From an uncultured Clostridia bacterium (GTDB taxonomy: Bacteria; Bacillota; Clostridia; TANB77; CAG-508): a DNA stretch of 32,829 nt. The position numbers and the translations under genes are program-made. Shown here piece by piece: positions 22,025-29,675 of this stretch (the stretch's first letter is position 1; the number at the start of each line of letters is the position of its first letter). The notes under the pieces were generated by a model that had not been told where the DNA came from, searched no databases, and saw nothing but the letters and a program-made list of their open reading frames with translations. The DNA lies in contig CAOKHH010000015.1 in assembly GCA_948468225.1 (NCBI GenBank), forward strand, positions 1-32,829, read 5' to 3'.

Positions 22025-22958
22025 TTATTCACTTTTTACAGTTTCTATAATATCATTTAAAGTTAATTTGAAATATTTTAATAGTTCTTCTGCTTTACCA
22101 GATTTTCCAAAACTATCTTTAACTCCCATTCTTATTACTTTTGTTGGATAATTCTCTGCTAGCACTTCACACACTGCTGTACCTAATCCACCTATTATAC
22201 TATGGTCTTCTATTGTTATTATTTTCTTAGTTTCTTTTGCACACTTAATAATTAAATCTTTATCTATTGGCTTTATTGTATGCATATCTATAACCCTAAT
22301 ATTTATTTCTTGCTTTTCTAGCTCTTCTTTTGCTTTTATTGCTTCAGAAACTGTAACTCCCATAGCTATAACTGTTGCATCGGTTCCATTTCCAATTTGT
22401 ATACCTTTACCAATTTCAAATTTCTGATTTTCATCATATATTACAGGTGTAGCCAATCTACATAATCTTAAATATACTGGTCCATTATATTTCGCAATTT
22501 CTTTAACTGCCCATCTAGTTTGTAAGTCATCTGATGTACACATTACAGTCATGTTAGGTAATGTTCTCATCATGCTTATATCTTCTAACATTTGATGTGT
22601 TGCTCCATCTTCTCCTACAGTTACCCCTGCATGTGTAGCACAAATTTTTACATTTAAGTTTGGATAGCATATACTATTTCGAATTTGGTCATAAGCTCTT
22701 CCTGTTGCAAACATTGCAAAAGTACTAGCAAATGGAATTTGACCACAAGTTGCCATCCCGTGCTGCAGCCCCCATCATATCTTGTTCAGCTATTCCCATA
22801 TCAAAAAATCTATTTGTAAACTCTTTTTTAAATAGACTAGTTTTTGTGGCTTCTGATAAATCTGCATCTAAAACTACTATTTTTTCATTCTCTTTCCCTA
22901 GTTCTACTAACGTTTCTCCATAGCTTTGTCTTGTTGCGATTTTTGTATCTGTATTCAT
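22025..22958 (-). pseudogene. Transketolase, C-terminal subunit, split by a one-base frameshift
   Basis: Expected ~310 aa: pyrimidine-binding domain (RQSYGETLVELGKENEKIVV, FFDMGIAEQDMMG) then C-terminal domain. The frame changes at AEQDMMGAAA. One extra G at ~22760 (plus strand) is present; without it the sequence continues AAAGMATCGQIPFASTFAMF as in the family. Catalytic Glu of GIAEQD is on the first piece, and the cofactor loop HAGVTVGEDGATHQ on the second. It pairs with the N-terminal half at 23913-24731 to make the split two-gene transketolase common in clostridia. If real, the pentose phosphate enzyme would be dead; a consensus error is likely. Confidence 0.88.
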
Positions 22959-22973
22959 ACTTTCCTCCTAAAC

Positions 22974-22999
22974 GGGCAGACACAGGGCCTGCCCCTACA
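22974..22999 (+). repeat. CCCTACA-family palindrome that supplies a stop codon
   Basis: Identical in all 26 bases to 6084-6109. Its TGTAG end (minus strand) contains the TAG that ends the PHP gene, so the element overlaps that reading frame by five bases. Confidence 0.85.
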
Positions 23000-23897
23000 A
23001 TATTTGTAAGGTCATTTTATCTTTCCAGTCTTGTAATATTTCGTCTGGAACACTTAGTTTTCCTCTTCCTATTCCCATTTCTACTTCTGGTCTTTTTGTT
23101 CCGTGGTAATCGCTACCTCCACTTTTGTATAAGCCTTTTGTATTACATAAATTTACTAAATAATCAGTCTGCTCCTTTGTGAAATTATTATAGTAACATT
23201 CCATTCCATCTATATCGTAATTATCTACTAATTCATTTATAAATTCTTCTTTGTTTTCTGCCCATTTATAAACAAATATATGTGGCAAGAAAGCTAGTCC
23301 ACCAGCATTTTTTATTTGTTTTAATAATTCTGTTATTGAAGGTAAATCTTCTGATTTATCTATATAAAATATATTTTCTAAATTATAACAATATTTATGT
23401 CTAAAGTTCTCATAATCTTCCCATAAATCTTGTGGTAATTTCTCTTTGTTTCTTTCATCTGCTTTCATTTCTCTATATATTGTTCTTGCCGCCCACTCTC
23501 CTTCTGGGTCCCATTTTATCTCATCAATTTTAGGCATATATAAATTTAGTTCCATACAAGTTTTATATAATTGACTTAAATATTTCTTTTGTACATCTGC
23601 ATGTCCTTTTCCTTCATAGAACTTATCTAACCATTCTTGCATTTTATCAATATCAATATTATATGCTAATACTTCTATTATTCTTTGTTTATAAAAACAT
23701 CTTAATTCTACACCTGGTATGATTATTCCAGAATACAATTTACTTGTATCTATATTTCTTAGTTCAATATGTCCTGTACATGTATCATGGTCTGTAATTG
23801 CTATTGCTTTTAAATTCATCTTTTCTGCCTTTTGTAAAAGTTCTGTTACAGAATCAGAACCATCAGAATGGTTACTATGCATATGTAAATCTATCAT
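22995..23897 (-). CDS. PHP-domain metallophosphoesterase (YciV/RNase AM-like)
   Basis: 300 aa. Metal ligands of the PHP fold are visible: HMHSNHSDGS at 4-13, ITDHDT near 35, GVELRC, then LPHIF near 205 and GSDYHG at ~265. The family hydrolyses phosphoester bonds of 3',5'-nucleotides or short RNAs with a trinuclear metal centre; the exact substrate here is not shown. The gene lies 15 bp behind the N-terminal transketolase gene and 36 bp before the C-terminal one, inside their operon. Its stop codon is part of a palindromic repeat, so its original end may have been replaced. Confidence 0.9.
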   Translation of the reverse strand: MIDLHMHSNHSDGSDSVTELLQKAEKMNLKAIAITDHDTCTGHIELRNIDTSKLYSGIIIPGVELRCFYKQRIIEVLAYNIDIDKMQEWLDKFYEGKGHADVQKKYLSQLYKTCMELNLYMPKIDEIKWDPEGEWAARTIYREMKADERNKEKLPQDLWEDYENFRHKYCYNLENIFYIDKSEDLPSITELLKQIKNAGGLAFLPHIFVYKWAENKEEFINELVDNYDIDGMECYYNNFTKEQTDYLVNLCNTKGLYKSGGSDYHGTKRPEVEMGIGRGKLSVPDEILQDWKDKMTLQIL

Positions 23898-23912
23898 TTT
23901 TATATTTCCTTC

Positions 23913-24731
23913 CTACATTAATTCTTCTATTGCTTGTTTATATTGTTCTTCATTTGGTGCTTTTCCATGCCATCCTGCTTGATTTTCCATAAAAGATACA
24001 CCTTTTCCTTTTATAGTATTCGCAATAATTACTGTTGGTTTTCCTTTTATTTTTTTTGCTGTTTCGAAACTTTCTATTATTTGACTAATATTATGTCCAT
24101 CTATTTTTATTACTTCAAATCCAAAGCTTTTAAATTTATCATCTAATGGATATATGTTTTTTACTTTATCAACTTCTCCATCTATTTGTAAATTATTATT
24201 ATCTACTATTAAACATAAATTATCTAATTTATAGTGAGCTGAACTCATAGCAGCTTCCCAAACTTGCCCTTCTTGAATTTCTCCATCTCCAACTAAACAA
24301 TATACTCTTAATCCATTACTATTTAGTTTAGAAGAAAGTGCCATTCCATTTGCAACAGATAATCCTTGACCTAATGAACCTGTTGTCATATCTACACCAG
24401 GAACTTTGTTCATATCTGGATGTCCCTGCAATTTACTTTCTATATTTCTAAAAGTTTTTAATTCTTCCACATCAAAAAATCCTCTATGGGCTAATGTACT
24501 ATATAATGCAGGTGATGCATGACCTTTTGATAGGACAAATCTATCTCTTGCCTCTGCTTTTGGATTTTCTGGATTTATATTCATCTGATTAAAATATAAA
24601 ACTGTTAAAATATCTGCACAAGATAGTGATCCTCCAGGATGTCCAGATTTTCCATTGTATACTTGTTCTATAATGCCAATTCTTATTTTCTTTGCAATAT
24701 TTTCTAATTCTTTTACATCTGTTATTTTCAA
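23913..24731 (-). CDS. Transketolase, N-terminal (thiamine diphosphate) subunit
   Basis: 272 aa from TTG 24731, chosen because AAAGGAG lies 8 nt upstream; the in-frame ATG at 24773 is inside the edge of a hairpin element with no site. It carries the TPP pyrophosphate-binding motif GDGEIQEGQVWEAAM...NNN and the family start SGHPGGSLSCADIL, KGHASPALY. Together with the C-terminal subunit it exchanges two-carbon units in the pentose phosphate pathway. A PHP gene separates the two halves. Confidence 0.93.
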   Translation of the reverse strand: MKITDVKELENIAKKIRIGIIEQVYNGKSGHPGGSLSCADILTVLYFNQMNINPENPKAEARDRFVLSKGHASPALYSTLAHRGFFDVEELKTFRNIESKLQGHPDMNKVPGVDMTTGSLGQGLSVANGMALSSKLNSNGLRVYCLVGDGEIQEGQVWEAAMSSAHYKLDNLCLIVDNNNLQIDGEVDKVKNIYPLDDKFKSFGFEVIKIDGHNISQIIESFETAKKIKGKPTVIIANTIKGKGVSFMENQAGWHGKAPNEEQYKQAIEELM

Positions 24732-24774
24732 GGTATTTTCTCCTTTCAAAGAAATATTGTGATTAACGGACATT

Positions 24775-24899
24775 ATAGTGGAAAAAGAAACGAGTATTGC
24801 TAGGCAATTTTTTAAGAAAAACCGGAAGTGTACGCGTTGTACATTGAGGATTTTTCTTAAAAAATTAACAACGCAAGATGACGTTTATTTTTACACTAT
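24775..24899 (-). repeat. 125-bp long imperfect hairpin, copy 2 (between upp and transketolase)
   Basis: Same layout as 851-976. Outer stem: 24775-24780/24894-24899, 24782-24786/24888-24892 and 24788-24792/24882-24886, with G.A oppositions between. Internal loop with CTAGGCA (24800-24806). Inner stem 24806-24823/24848-24866. Conserved purine loop (CCGGAAG / TTGAGG) and a TGTAC-GCGTT-GTACA tip (24829-24843). Stem sequences differ from copy 1 yet remain paired. Its right end overlaps the upp stop codon. Confidence 0.75.
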
Positions 24900-25522
24900 T
24901 TTGTGCCGTAAATTCTGTCTCCTGCATCCCCTAACCCTGGTACAATGTATCCCACATCATTTAAGTGTTCGTCTACTGTTGCGCAATATATTTGTACATC
25001 CGGATGAACTTTTTGTACTTTATCTAATCCCTCTGGTGCTGCTATAATTGATAAAAATTTTATTTTCTTAACTCCACGTTTTTTTAATTGTGATATTGCA
25101 TCAACAGCTGTTCCACCTGTTGCAAGCATTGGATCTAAAACTAAGACCTCTCTATTTTCTATTTCCTTTGGAACCTTAAAATAATATTCAACAGGTTCTA
25201 ATGTCTCTTCATTTCTATACATTCCAATATGTCCTATTTTAGCATTAGGAACTACTTTTAAAATCCCATCCACCATGCTTAATCCAGCTCTTAATACTGG
25301 TACGAATGCATATTTTTGCTCGTTTAATTTTTTTGCCTTCATTTTTGTCATAGGTGTTTCTATTTCTACCTCTTCTAAATCTGCATCTTTCATTGCTTCA
25401 TAACATAGTAATGTTGCTAATTCTCCTGCTATTTCTCTAAATTCTTTTGTTCCTGTTCTTTTGTCTCTAAGTACTGTAAGTTTGTGTTCAACTATTGGGT
25501 GATTTAATACGATTGGTTCCAT
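24896..25522 (-). CDS. upp: Uracil phosphoribosyltransferase
   Basis: 208 aa from ATG 25522, preceded by AAAGGATGG. Salvages uracil to UMP with PRPP. The PRPP loop is [18 protein letters not shown] (core 130-138) and the uracil-binding end is [11 protein letters not shown], both intact. Normal length. Monocistronic, with promoter 25574-25602 and a 16-bp perfect palindrome in its leader. The stop codon lies in the end of a 125-bp hairpin, which may serve as its 3' UTR structure. Confidence 0.97.
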   Translation of the reverse strand: MEPIVLNHPIVEHKLTVLRDKRTGTKEFREIAGELATLLCYEAMKDADLEEVEIETPMTKMKAKKLNEQKYAFVPVLRAGLSMVDGILKVVPNAKIGHIGMYRNEETLEPVEYYFKVPKEIENREVLVLDPMLATGGTAVDAISQLKKRGVKKIKFLSIIAAPEGLDKVQKVHPDVQIYCATVDEHLNDVGYIVPGLGDAGDRIYGTK

Positions 25523-25543
25523 AAAAAAATCCATCCTTTCTTT

Positions 25544-25559
25544 TGTGGGTTAACCCACA
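25544..25559. promoter_or_regulatory. 16-bp perfect palindrome in the upp leader
   Basis: TGTGGGTTAACCCACA, about 8-23 nt downstream of the predicted transcription start and just ahead of the ribosome binding site. It has the position of a repressor operator, or of a hairpin limiting translation. No T-run follows, so it is not a terminator. Confidence 0.5.
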
Positions 25560-25573
25560 TATTATCTGTTTAT

Positions 25574-25602
25574 AATTTACTACAATAAAAATAATATTGC
25601 AA
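25574..25602 (-). promoter_or_regulatory. upp promoter
   Basis: Minus strand: -35 TTGCAA (25602-25597), 17-bp spacer, -10 TAAATT (25579-25574). The -10 is weak (4 of 6). Confidence 0.45.
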
Positions 25603-25620
25603 TAGAAAAATGAAATATAT

Positions 25621-25647
25621 ACAAAAAAGACTCCATTACAGAGTCTT
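25621..25647 (-). terminator. Terminator of the 54-aa orphan gene
   Basis: 7-bp stem AAGACTC/GAGTCTT with a 7-nt loop, then TTTTTTGT on the minus strand. Confidence 0.85.
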
Positions 25648-25685
25648 CTTTGCGTTTCGCTTAGATTAGTACCAACCTTTCTTTA

Positions 25686-25850
25686 TTAGTCGTCGATTTT
25701 GTTAGAATCAGCTTTACTGTTAAGCTCAACTGCGACAGTAATCACAAGCTGTCCATCAACAATCTCTGTCTTAACACTTCTTACGCCAACGATTTCAGTA
25801 CCATTTGAAGGTTTAATCGTTGCTGTCTCTTCTTTAACAGTAAGTGTCAT
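25686..25850 (-). CDS. Orphan small protein, 54 aa
   Basis: Start at ATG 25850 because GGGAGG lies 8 nt upstream; an in-frame ATG 57 nt earlier has none. Sequence MTLTVKEETATIKPSNGTEI... is Val/Thr-rich and looks like a small all-beta protein with an acidic, Lys/Asp-rich end. No family recognised. Richer in G+C than upp and gpsA on either side, with its own promoter and terminator. Confidence 0.7.
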   Translation of the reverse strand: MTLTVKEETATIKPSNGTEIVGVRSVKTEIVDGQLVITVAVELNSKADSNKIDD

Positions 25851-25912
25851 AGATGTAACCTCCCAAAAATATTTTAAGCGAACAACATATGTATAAGTGT
25901 TATTCATTTTTT

Positions 25913-25941
25913 ATTATATCACAATTCAAAAATATATACAA
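25913..25941 (-). promoter_or_regulatory. Promoter of the 54-aa orphan gene
   Basis: Minus strand: -35 TTGTAT (25941-25936), 17-bp spacer, -10 TATAAT (25918-25913). Confidence 0.7.
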
Positions 25942-25986
25942 ATTGTGCATAATCTATATTAAATATCGACTATGCACATCATATAT

Positions 25987-26979
25987 TTATCTTATATCTT
26001 CACTTTTTGCTTCTCTTGTCATAAGCATTGCCACAGCATCTCTTGGTGGTAAATTATTATATAATACATCATATACAGCCTTTACTATTGGCATTTCTAC
26101 ATTGTATTTTTTAGCAAGTTCATATGTAACTTCTATGTTATCTAAGCTTTCGATGGTCATTCCAACTTCTTTTTTTGTTTCTTCTATTGTTTTTCCTTGA
26201 CCAATTAACATTCCTGCTCTTCTATTTCTGCTATGTTCACTCAAGCATGTAACAATCAAATCTCCGAGTCCAGTTAGTCCATAGAAAGTATCTTTATCTG
26301 CTCCCATTTTTGTTCCTAATCTTGATATTTCTACTAACCCTCTAGTTGCTAATGCTGCAAATGTATTGTCTCCAAAATCTAATCCAGCTATAATTCCAGC
26401 ACAAAAAGCAATTATGTTTTTTAATGCACCGCCTAATTCAACCCCCATTACATCATGAGATGTATATATTCTCATTTTGTCACTCATAAATGAGCTTTGA
26501 ATATTATTTAAAACTTCATCACTTTTTGAAGCTATTACAATTGCTGTTGGAATTCCAAGCGAAACTTCCTCAGCATGACTAGGTCCAGATAATGCTCCTA
26601 TTTTATTGTTTGGAAGTTCTTCTTCTAATATTTCTGTTAAAGTTTTTAATGTTCCACTCTCTAATCCTTTAGAACATATTATTACTTGCTGATTAGTTAT
26701 ATATTGTTTAAAATTCTTCACTGTACTTCTTGTGAATTTTGATGGTGTTACAACTAAAACTATATCTGATCCTTCTATTACTTCTTTATAATCTAAACTA
26801 CATAATATATTATTTGGTATTGTAGCCTTAGGCAAAAAAATACATTTCTTTTCATTATTTATTAAGTCAGCCTCTTCTTTTGCAAAAGACCATATTTTTA
26901 CATTATGCCCCATGTTTGCTAAATGTATAGCTAGTGCTACTCCCCAGCTTCCACTTCCTATTATAGCAATATTTTTCAT
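25987..26979 (-). CDS. gpsA: Glycerol-3-phosphate dehydrogenase [NAD(P)+]
   Basis: 330 aa. Reduces dihydroxyacetone phosphate to sn-glycerol 3-phosphate for phospholipid synthesis. Rossmann motif GSGSWG at 8-13; SGPSHAEEV and the catalytic-Lys region GGALKNIIAFCAGI; C-terminal GLTGLGDLIVTC and HSRNRRAG. Lies behind plsY, the next enzyme of the same pathway, separated by two palindromes (26995-27048). Confidence 0.97.
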   Translation of the reverse strand: MKNIAIIGSGSWGVALAIHLANMGHNVKIWSFAKEEADLINNEKKCIFLPKATIPNNILCSLDYKEVIEGSDIVLVVTPSKFTRSTVKNFKQYITNQQVIICSKGLESGTLKTLTEILEEELPNNKIGALSGPSHAEEVSLGIPTAIVIASKSDEVLNNIQSSFMSDKMRIYTSHDVMGVELGGALKNIIAFCAGIIAGLDFGDNTFAALATRGLVEISRLGTKMGADKDTFYGLTGLGDLIVTCLSEHSRNRRAGMLIGQGKTIEETKKEVGMTIESLDNIEVTYELAKKYNVEMPIVKAVYDVLYNNLPPRDAVAMLMTREAKSEDIR

Positions 26980-26994
26980 ATTATTTTCTCCTCT

Positions 26995-27022
26995 CGGAAC
27001 GACGTTGGTCTCGTTCCCTACA
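26995..27022 (+). repeat. CCCTACA-family palindrome, GGAACGACG subtype
   Basis: CGGAACGACG ... CGTTCCCTACA; differs from 2404-2431 at one base only. Confidence 0.85.
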
Positions 27023-27025
27023 TTT

Positions 27026-27048
27026 GCGCGATTAAAATCGCCACTACA
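27026..27048 (+). repeat. Degenerate CCCTACA-family palindrome
   Basis: GCGATT/AATCGC stem followed by CACTACA; a worn copy 4 nt behind the plsY stop, directly next to the copy at 26995. Confidence 0.5.
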
Positions 27049-27052
27049 AATA

Positions 27053-27700
27053 TTATTGTAATTTTTCTTTTTTTGTGCCTAATTTATTTTCTTCACCATT
27101 CATTATTCTTTTTATATTACTTCTATGATTAAATATTACTATTAGTGCAAGTAATATTCCAAATATTATATAATTTCCATCTATTAAATAGTTATCATGT
27201 AATAATAATGTTAGTACAGGAAATAAAATTGCTGCCATTATTGAACCTATTGATACTGTTTTTGTTAAAAACATTACAAGTAAAGCAAAAATTAAGCATA
27301 TTAGTCCAATTTGATAATTTATTAGCATAATAATTCCAATTGATGTTGCAACACCTTTTCCACCTTTAAATTTAAAAAACACTGGGAAAGTATGCCCAAC
27401 AACTACCATAATACCCGCAATTTGTATCATTAGTGCTCCATTTGCATCTTCTACTATGTGACTAAATGCATATGCCAGTAGCACTGCTATAATTCCTTTT
27501 AATATATCGCATATTAGTGTTAATGCCGCTGCTTTTTTCCCTACTGTTCTTAAAACATTTGTGCTTCCTGCATTTCCGCTACCCTTTTCTCTTACATCAA
27601 ATCCTGCCATTTTTTTACTAAATATTACTGAAAAGCTAATACTTCCTAAGCAATAAGCTATAATTCCTATTAAAATATACAATAATGTTAATCTGTCCAT
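27053..27700 (-). CDS. plsY: Acyl-phosphate glycerol-3-phosphate acyltransferase
   Basis: 215 aa integral membrane enzyme using acyl-phosphate from PlsX to acylate glycerol 3-phosphate. Family motifs: GSGNAGSTNVLR at 40-51 and GHTFPVFFKFKGGKGVATS. Five to six hydrophobic helices. Its start codon overlaps the der stop (TAATG), with the GAGGAGG site inside der, so the two are translationally coupled. The C-terminus is Lys-rich (ENKLGTKKEKLQ). Confidence 0.96.
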   Translation of the reverse strand: MDRLTLLYILIGIIAYCLGSISFSVIFSKKMAGFDVREKGSGNAGSTNVLRTVGKKAAALTLICDILKGIIAVLLAYAFSHIVEDANGALMIQIAGIMVVVGHTFPVFFKFKGGKGVATSIGIIMLINYQIGLICLIFALLVMFLTKTVSIGSIMAAILFPVLTLLLHDNYLIDGNYIIFGILLALIVIFNHRSNIKRIMNGEENKLGTKKEKLQ

Positions 27701-29025
27701 TATTTTTCCTCCTCTTTTTCTCTACATATTACCCTAACTGGGGTTCCCTCTAATCCAAAATTTGCTCTTATTTGGTTTACCAAATATCTTTCATAAGAAA
27801 AGTGAAATAGTTCTTTTTTATTTACAAATATAACAAATGTTGGTGGCTTTGTTGAAGCTTGAGTTGCATATAATATTTTTAGTCTTCTTCCTTTATCTGT
27901 TGGTGGTTGAACTACTGCAATTGCTTCATTTATTACTTGATTTAACATTGCAGTTGATACTCTTAATGAATTTTGATTTGCTACATTATTTATCATTTCA
28001 AATAATTTATCAACTCTTTGTCCTGTTTTTGCTGATATGAATAATATTGGAGCATATGTTATATAAGCTAATTTTTCATATACTTCCTTTTTATACTTTT
28101 CTAATGTTCCTGTTGTTTTATCGACTTCATCCCATTTATTTATTACAATTATAATTCCTTTTCCTGCTTCATGAGCTTCTCCTGCAATCTTTGTATCCTG
28201 TTCTGTTACTCCTTCTGTTGCATCTATCATAAGTAAGCATACATCTGCTCTTTCTACTGCAAATAAAGTACGCATTATACTAAATTTTTCTATAGATTCT
28301 GTTACTTTACTTTTTCTTCTAATTCCCGCTGTATCTATAAAATTGTATTTTCCAATATTATTCTCAAAATATGAATCTATTGCATCTCTCGTTGTTCCTG
28401 CAACATTGCTTACTATTACTCTATTTTCTCCTAATATTTTATTTACCAATGAAGATTTACCGACATTAGGTTTTCCTATTATTGCAACATTTATAATTTC
28501 ATTTTCTTCTTCATTTTCATTTTTGGCAGGTAATTTTTCATAAATTGCATCTAGTACATCTCCTAACCCTAAGGCATTCGTAGAAGATATTGGCATTGGA
28601 TCTCCTAATCCTAAATTATAAAATTCATATAATTCAGCAGGTGGCTCACCTACATTATCTGATTTATTACATACAAGTATTATAGGCTTTTTAGATTTCT
28701 TAAGCATTATAGATATTTCTTTATCATCTGCAGTTACACCTTGTTTTATGTCTGTTAGAAAAATTATAACATCTGCAATATCCATTGCCATATTTGCTTG
28801 ATTTCTCATTTGGGATAAAATTATATCTTCACTCTCTGGCTCAATTCCTCCAGTATCAATTAAAGTAAAACTTCTATCTCTCCATGATGCATCTGCATAA
28901 ACTCTATCTCTTGTTACTCCTGGTTTATCTTCTACTATAGATATTCGTTTACCAATTATATAATTAAAAAACGTTGACTTTCCAACATTTGGTCTCCCTA
29001 TTATTGCTACTATTGGTTTTGCCAT
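27700..29025 (-). CDS. der: Ribosome biogenesis GTPase Der (EngA)
   Basis: 441 aa from ATG 29025 (MAKPIVAIIGRPNVGKS), preceded by GAGGAG; the longer upstream reading frame is not translated. Two tandem GTPase domains, GRPNVGKS at 10-17 and a second GKPNVGKSS near 187, each with DTAG and NK(S/W)D motifs, then a KH-like domain. Needed for 50S assembly. Order der-plsY-gpsA is standard in Firmicutes. Confidence 0.97.
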   Translation of the reverse strand: MAKPIVAIIGRPNVGKSTFFNYIIGKRISIVEDKPGVTRDRVYADASWRDRSFTLIDTGGIEPESEDIILSQMRNQANMAMDIADVIIFLTDIKQGVTADDKEISIMLKKSKKPIILVCNKSDNVGEPPAELYEFYNLGLGDPMPISSTNALGLGDVLDAIYEKLPAKNENEEENEIINVAIIGKPNVGKSSLVNKILGENRVIVSNVAGTTRDAIDSYFENNIGKYNFIDTAGIRRKSKVTESIEKFSIMRTLFAVERADVCLLMIDATEGVTEQDTKIAGEAHEAGKGIIIVINKWDEVDKTTGTLEKYKKEVYEKLAYITYAPILFISAKTGQRVDKLFEMINNVANQNSLRVSTAMLNQVINEAIAVVQPPTDKGRRLKILYATQASTKPPTFVIFVNKKELFHFSYERYLVNQIRANFGLEGTPVRVICREKEEEK

Positions 29026-29042
29026 ATTAGCTCCTCTCTTTG

Positions 29043-29070
29043 CAGAACGACGTTGGTCTAGTTCCATATA
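29043..29070 (+). repeat. CCCTACA-family palindrome, GGAACGACG subtype, decayed
   Basis: AGAACGACGTTGGTCTAGTT core as in 2404-2431 but ending TTCCATATA, so the CCCTACA end is lost. Confidence 0.7.
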
Positions 29071-29114
29071 TAAGCATGTATTCCTACAATCGGTATCTCT
29101 ACCTTTTATATTGT

Positions 29115-29597
29115 TTATAAACAAATTAGTGTTACTAATCCTACAAATGGTATCCATTTATTTAGTGTATTTTTTAATTCTTCTGCTTCCTTGTCTATTT
29201 GCTCATCTACATTTTCATTTGTAAAACTTACTTTAATATGTGATATGTTATGGGCCCTAAAATTCACATTAAATTCAGCTGTTTGATTATCCTCTAAATT
29301 CTCTATTTTACAATATTTAGTTTCAAGATTAGCTCCTCTTGAATTATATAAATCTATTTTCATATTTGTAGACTCTATTTTTTTCCCTGTATTATTTTTT
29401 ATAGTTCCTTTAACATATCCATTTACTGCAGTTGCTTTTGCTTCATTTATTTTAACTTCTGGCGCTTTCTCCACTATCTCATATGTTTTTATATTTTTAT
29501 ATGAATTTACAAGATATTTATATGTAAAGAAATCGAAAATAATATAAATTAAAATAAATATTATTAGATATCTTAAAAAAACTTTCATTCTTGCCAT
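29115..29597 (-). CDS. Small membrane protein with an FxLYD-like extracellular domain
   Basis: 160 aa. AGGAGG lies 10 nt before the ATG. A hydrophobic segment at ~7-27 anchors it; residues ~55-125 form a beta-rich domain (GYVKGTIKNNTGKKI, MKIDLYNSRGANLET, AEFNVNFRAHNISHIKVSF) of the FxLYD type found in many Gram-positive surface proteins. A second hydrophobic stretch ends the protein (WIPFVGLVTLICL). Lies between mltG and der in the same direction. Function unknown. Confidence 0.75.
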   Translation of the reverse strand: MARMKVFLRYLIIFILIYIIFDFFTYKYLVNSYKNIKTYEIVEKAPEVKINEAKATAVNGYVKGTIKNNTGKKIESTNMKIDLYNSRGANLETKYCKIENLEDNQTAEFNVNFRAHNISHIKVSFTNENVDEQIDKEAEELKNTLNKWIPFVGLVTLICL

Positions 29598-29642
29598 TAT
29601 TTATTTTCCTCCTATTTTTACAAGCATATTGACGAGTATACT

Positions 29643-29665
29643 GACGAGCAATGCTCGCCCCTACA
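29643..29665 (+). repeat. CCCTACA-family palindrome
   Basis: GACGAGCA/TGCTCGCC stem then CCTACA, 10 nt behind the mltG stop. A partial duplicate, GACGAG, precedes it. Confidence 0.85.
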
Positions 29666-29675
29666 ATTAGAATTC

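Noticed and set aside
28983..29157. N-terminal extension of Der by 44 residues
   Set aside because: The longer frame includes a repeat and the end of the upstream gene, while ATG 29025 has a strong site and the canonical MAKPIVAIIGRPNVGKS start.
77..29665. CRISPR array or integron attC sites
   Set aside because: The palindromes are dispersed singly or in pairs, have no regular spacers and no integrase or cas gene nearby.
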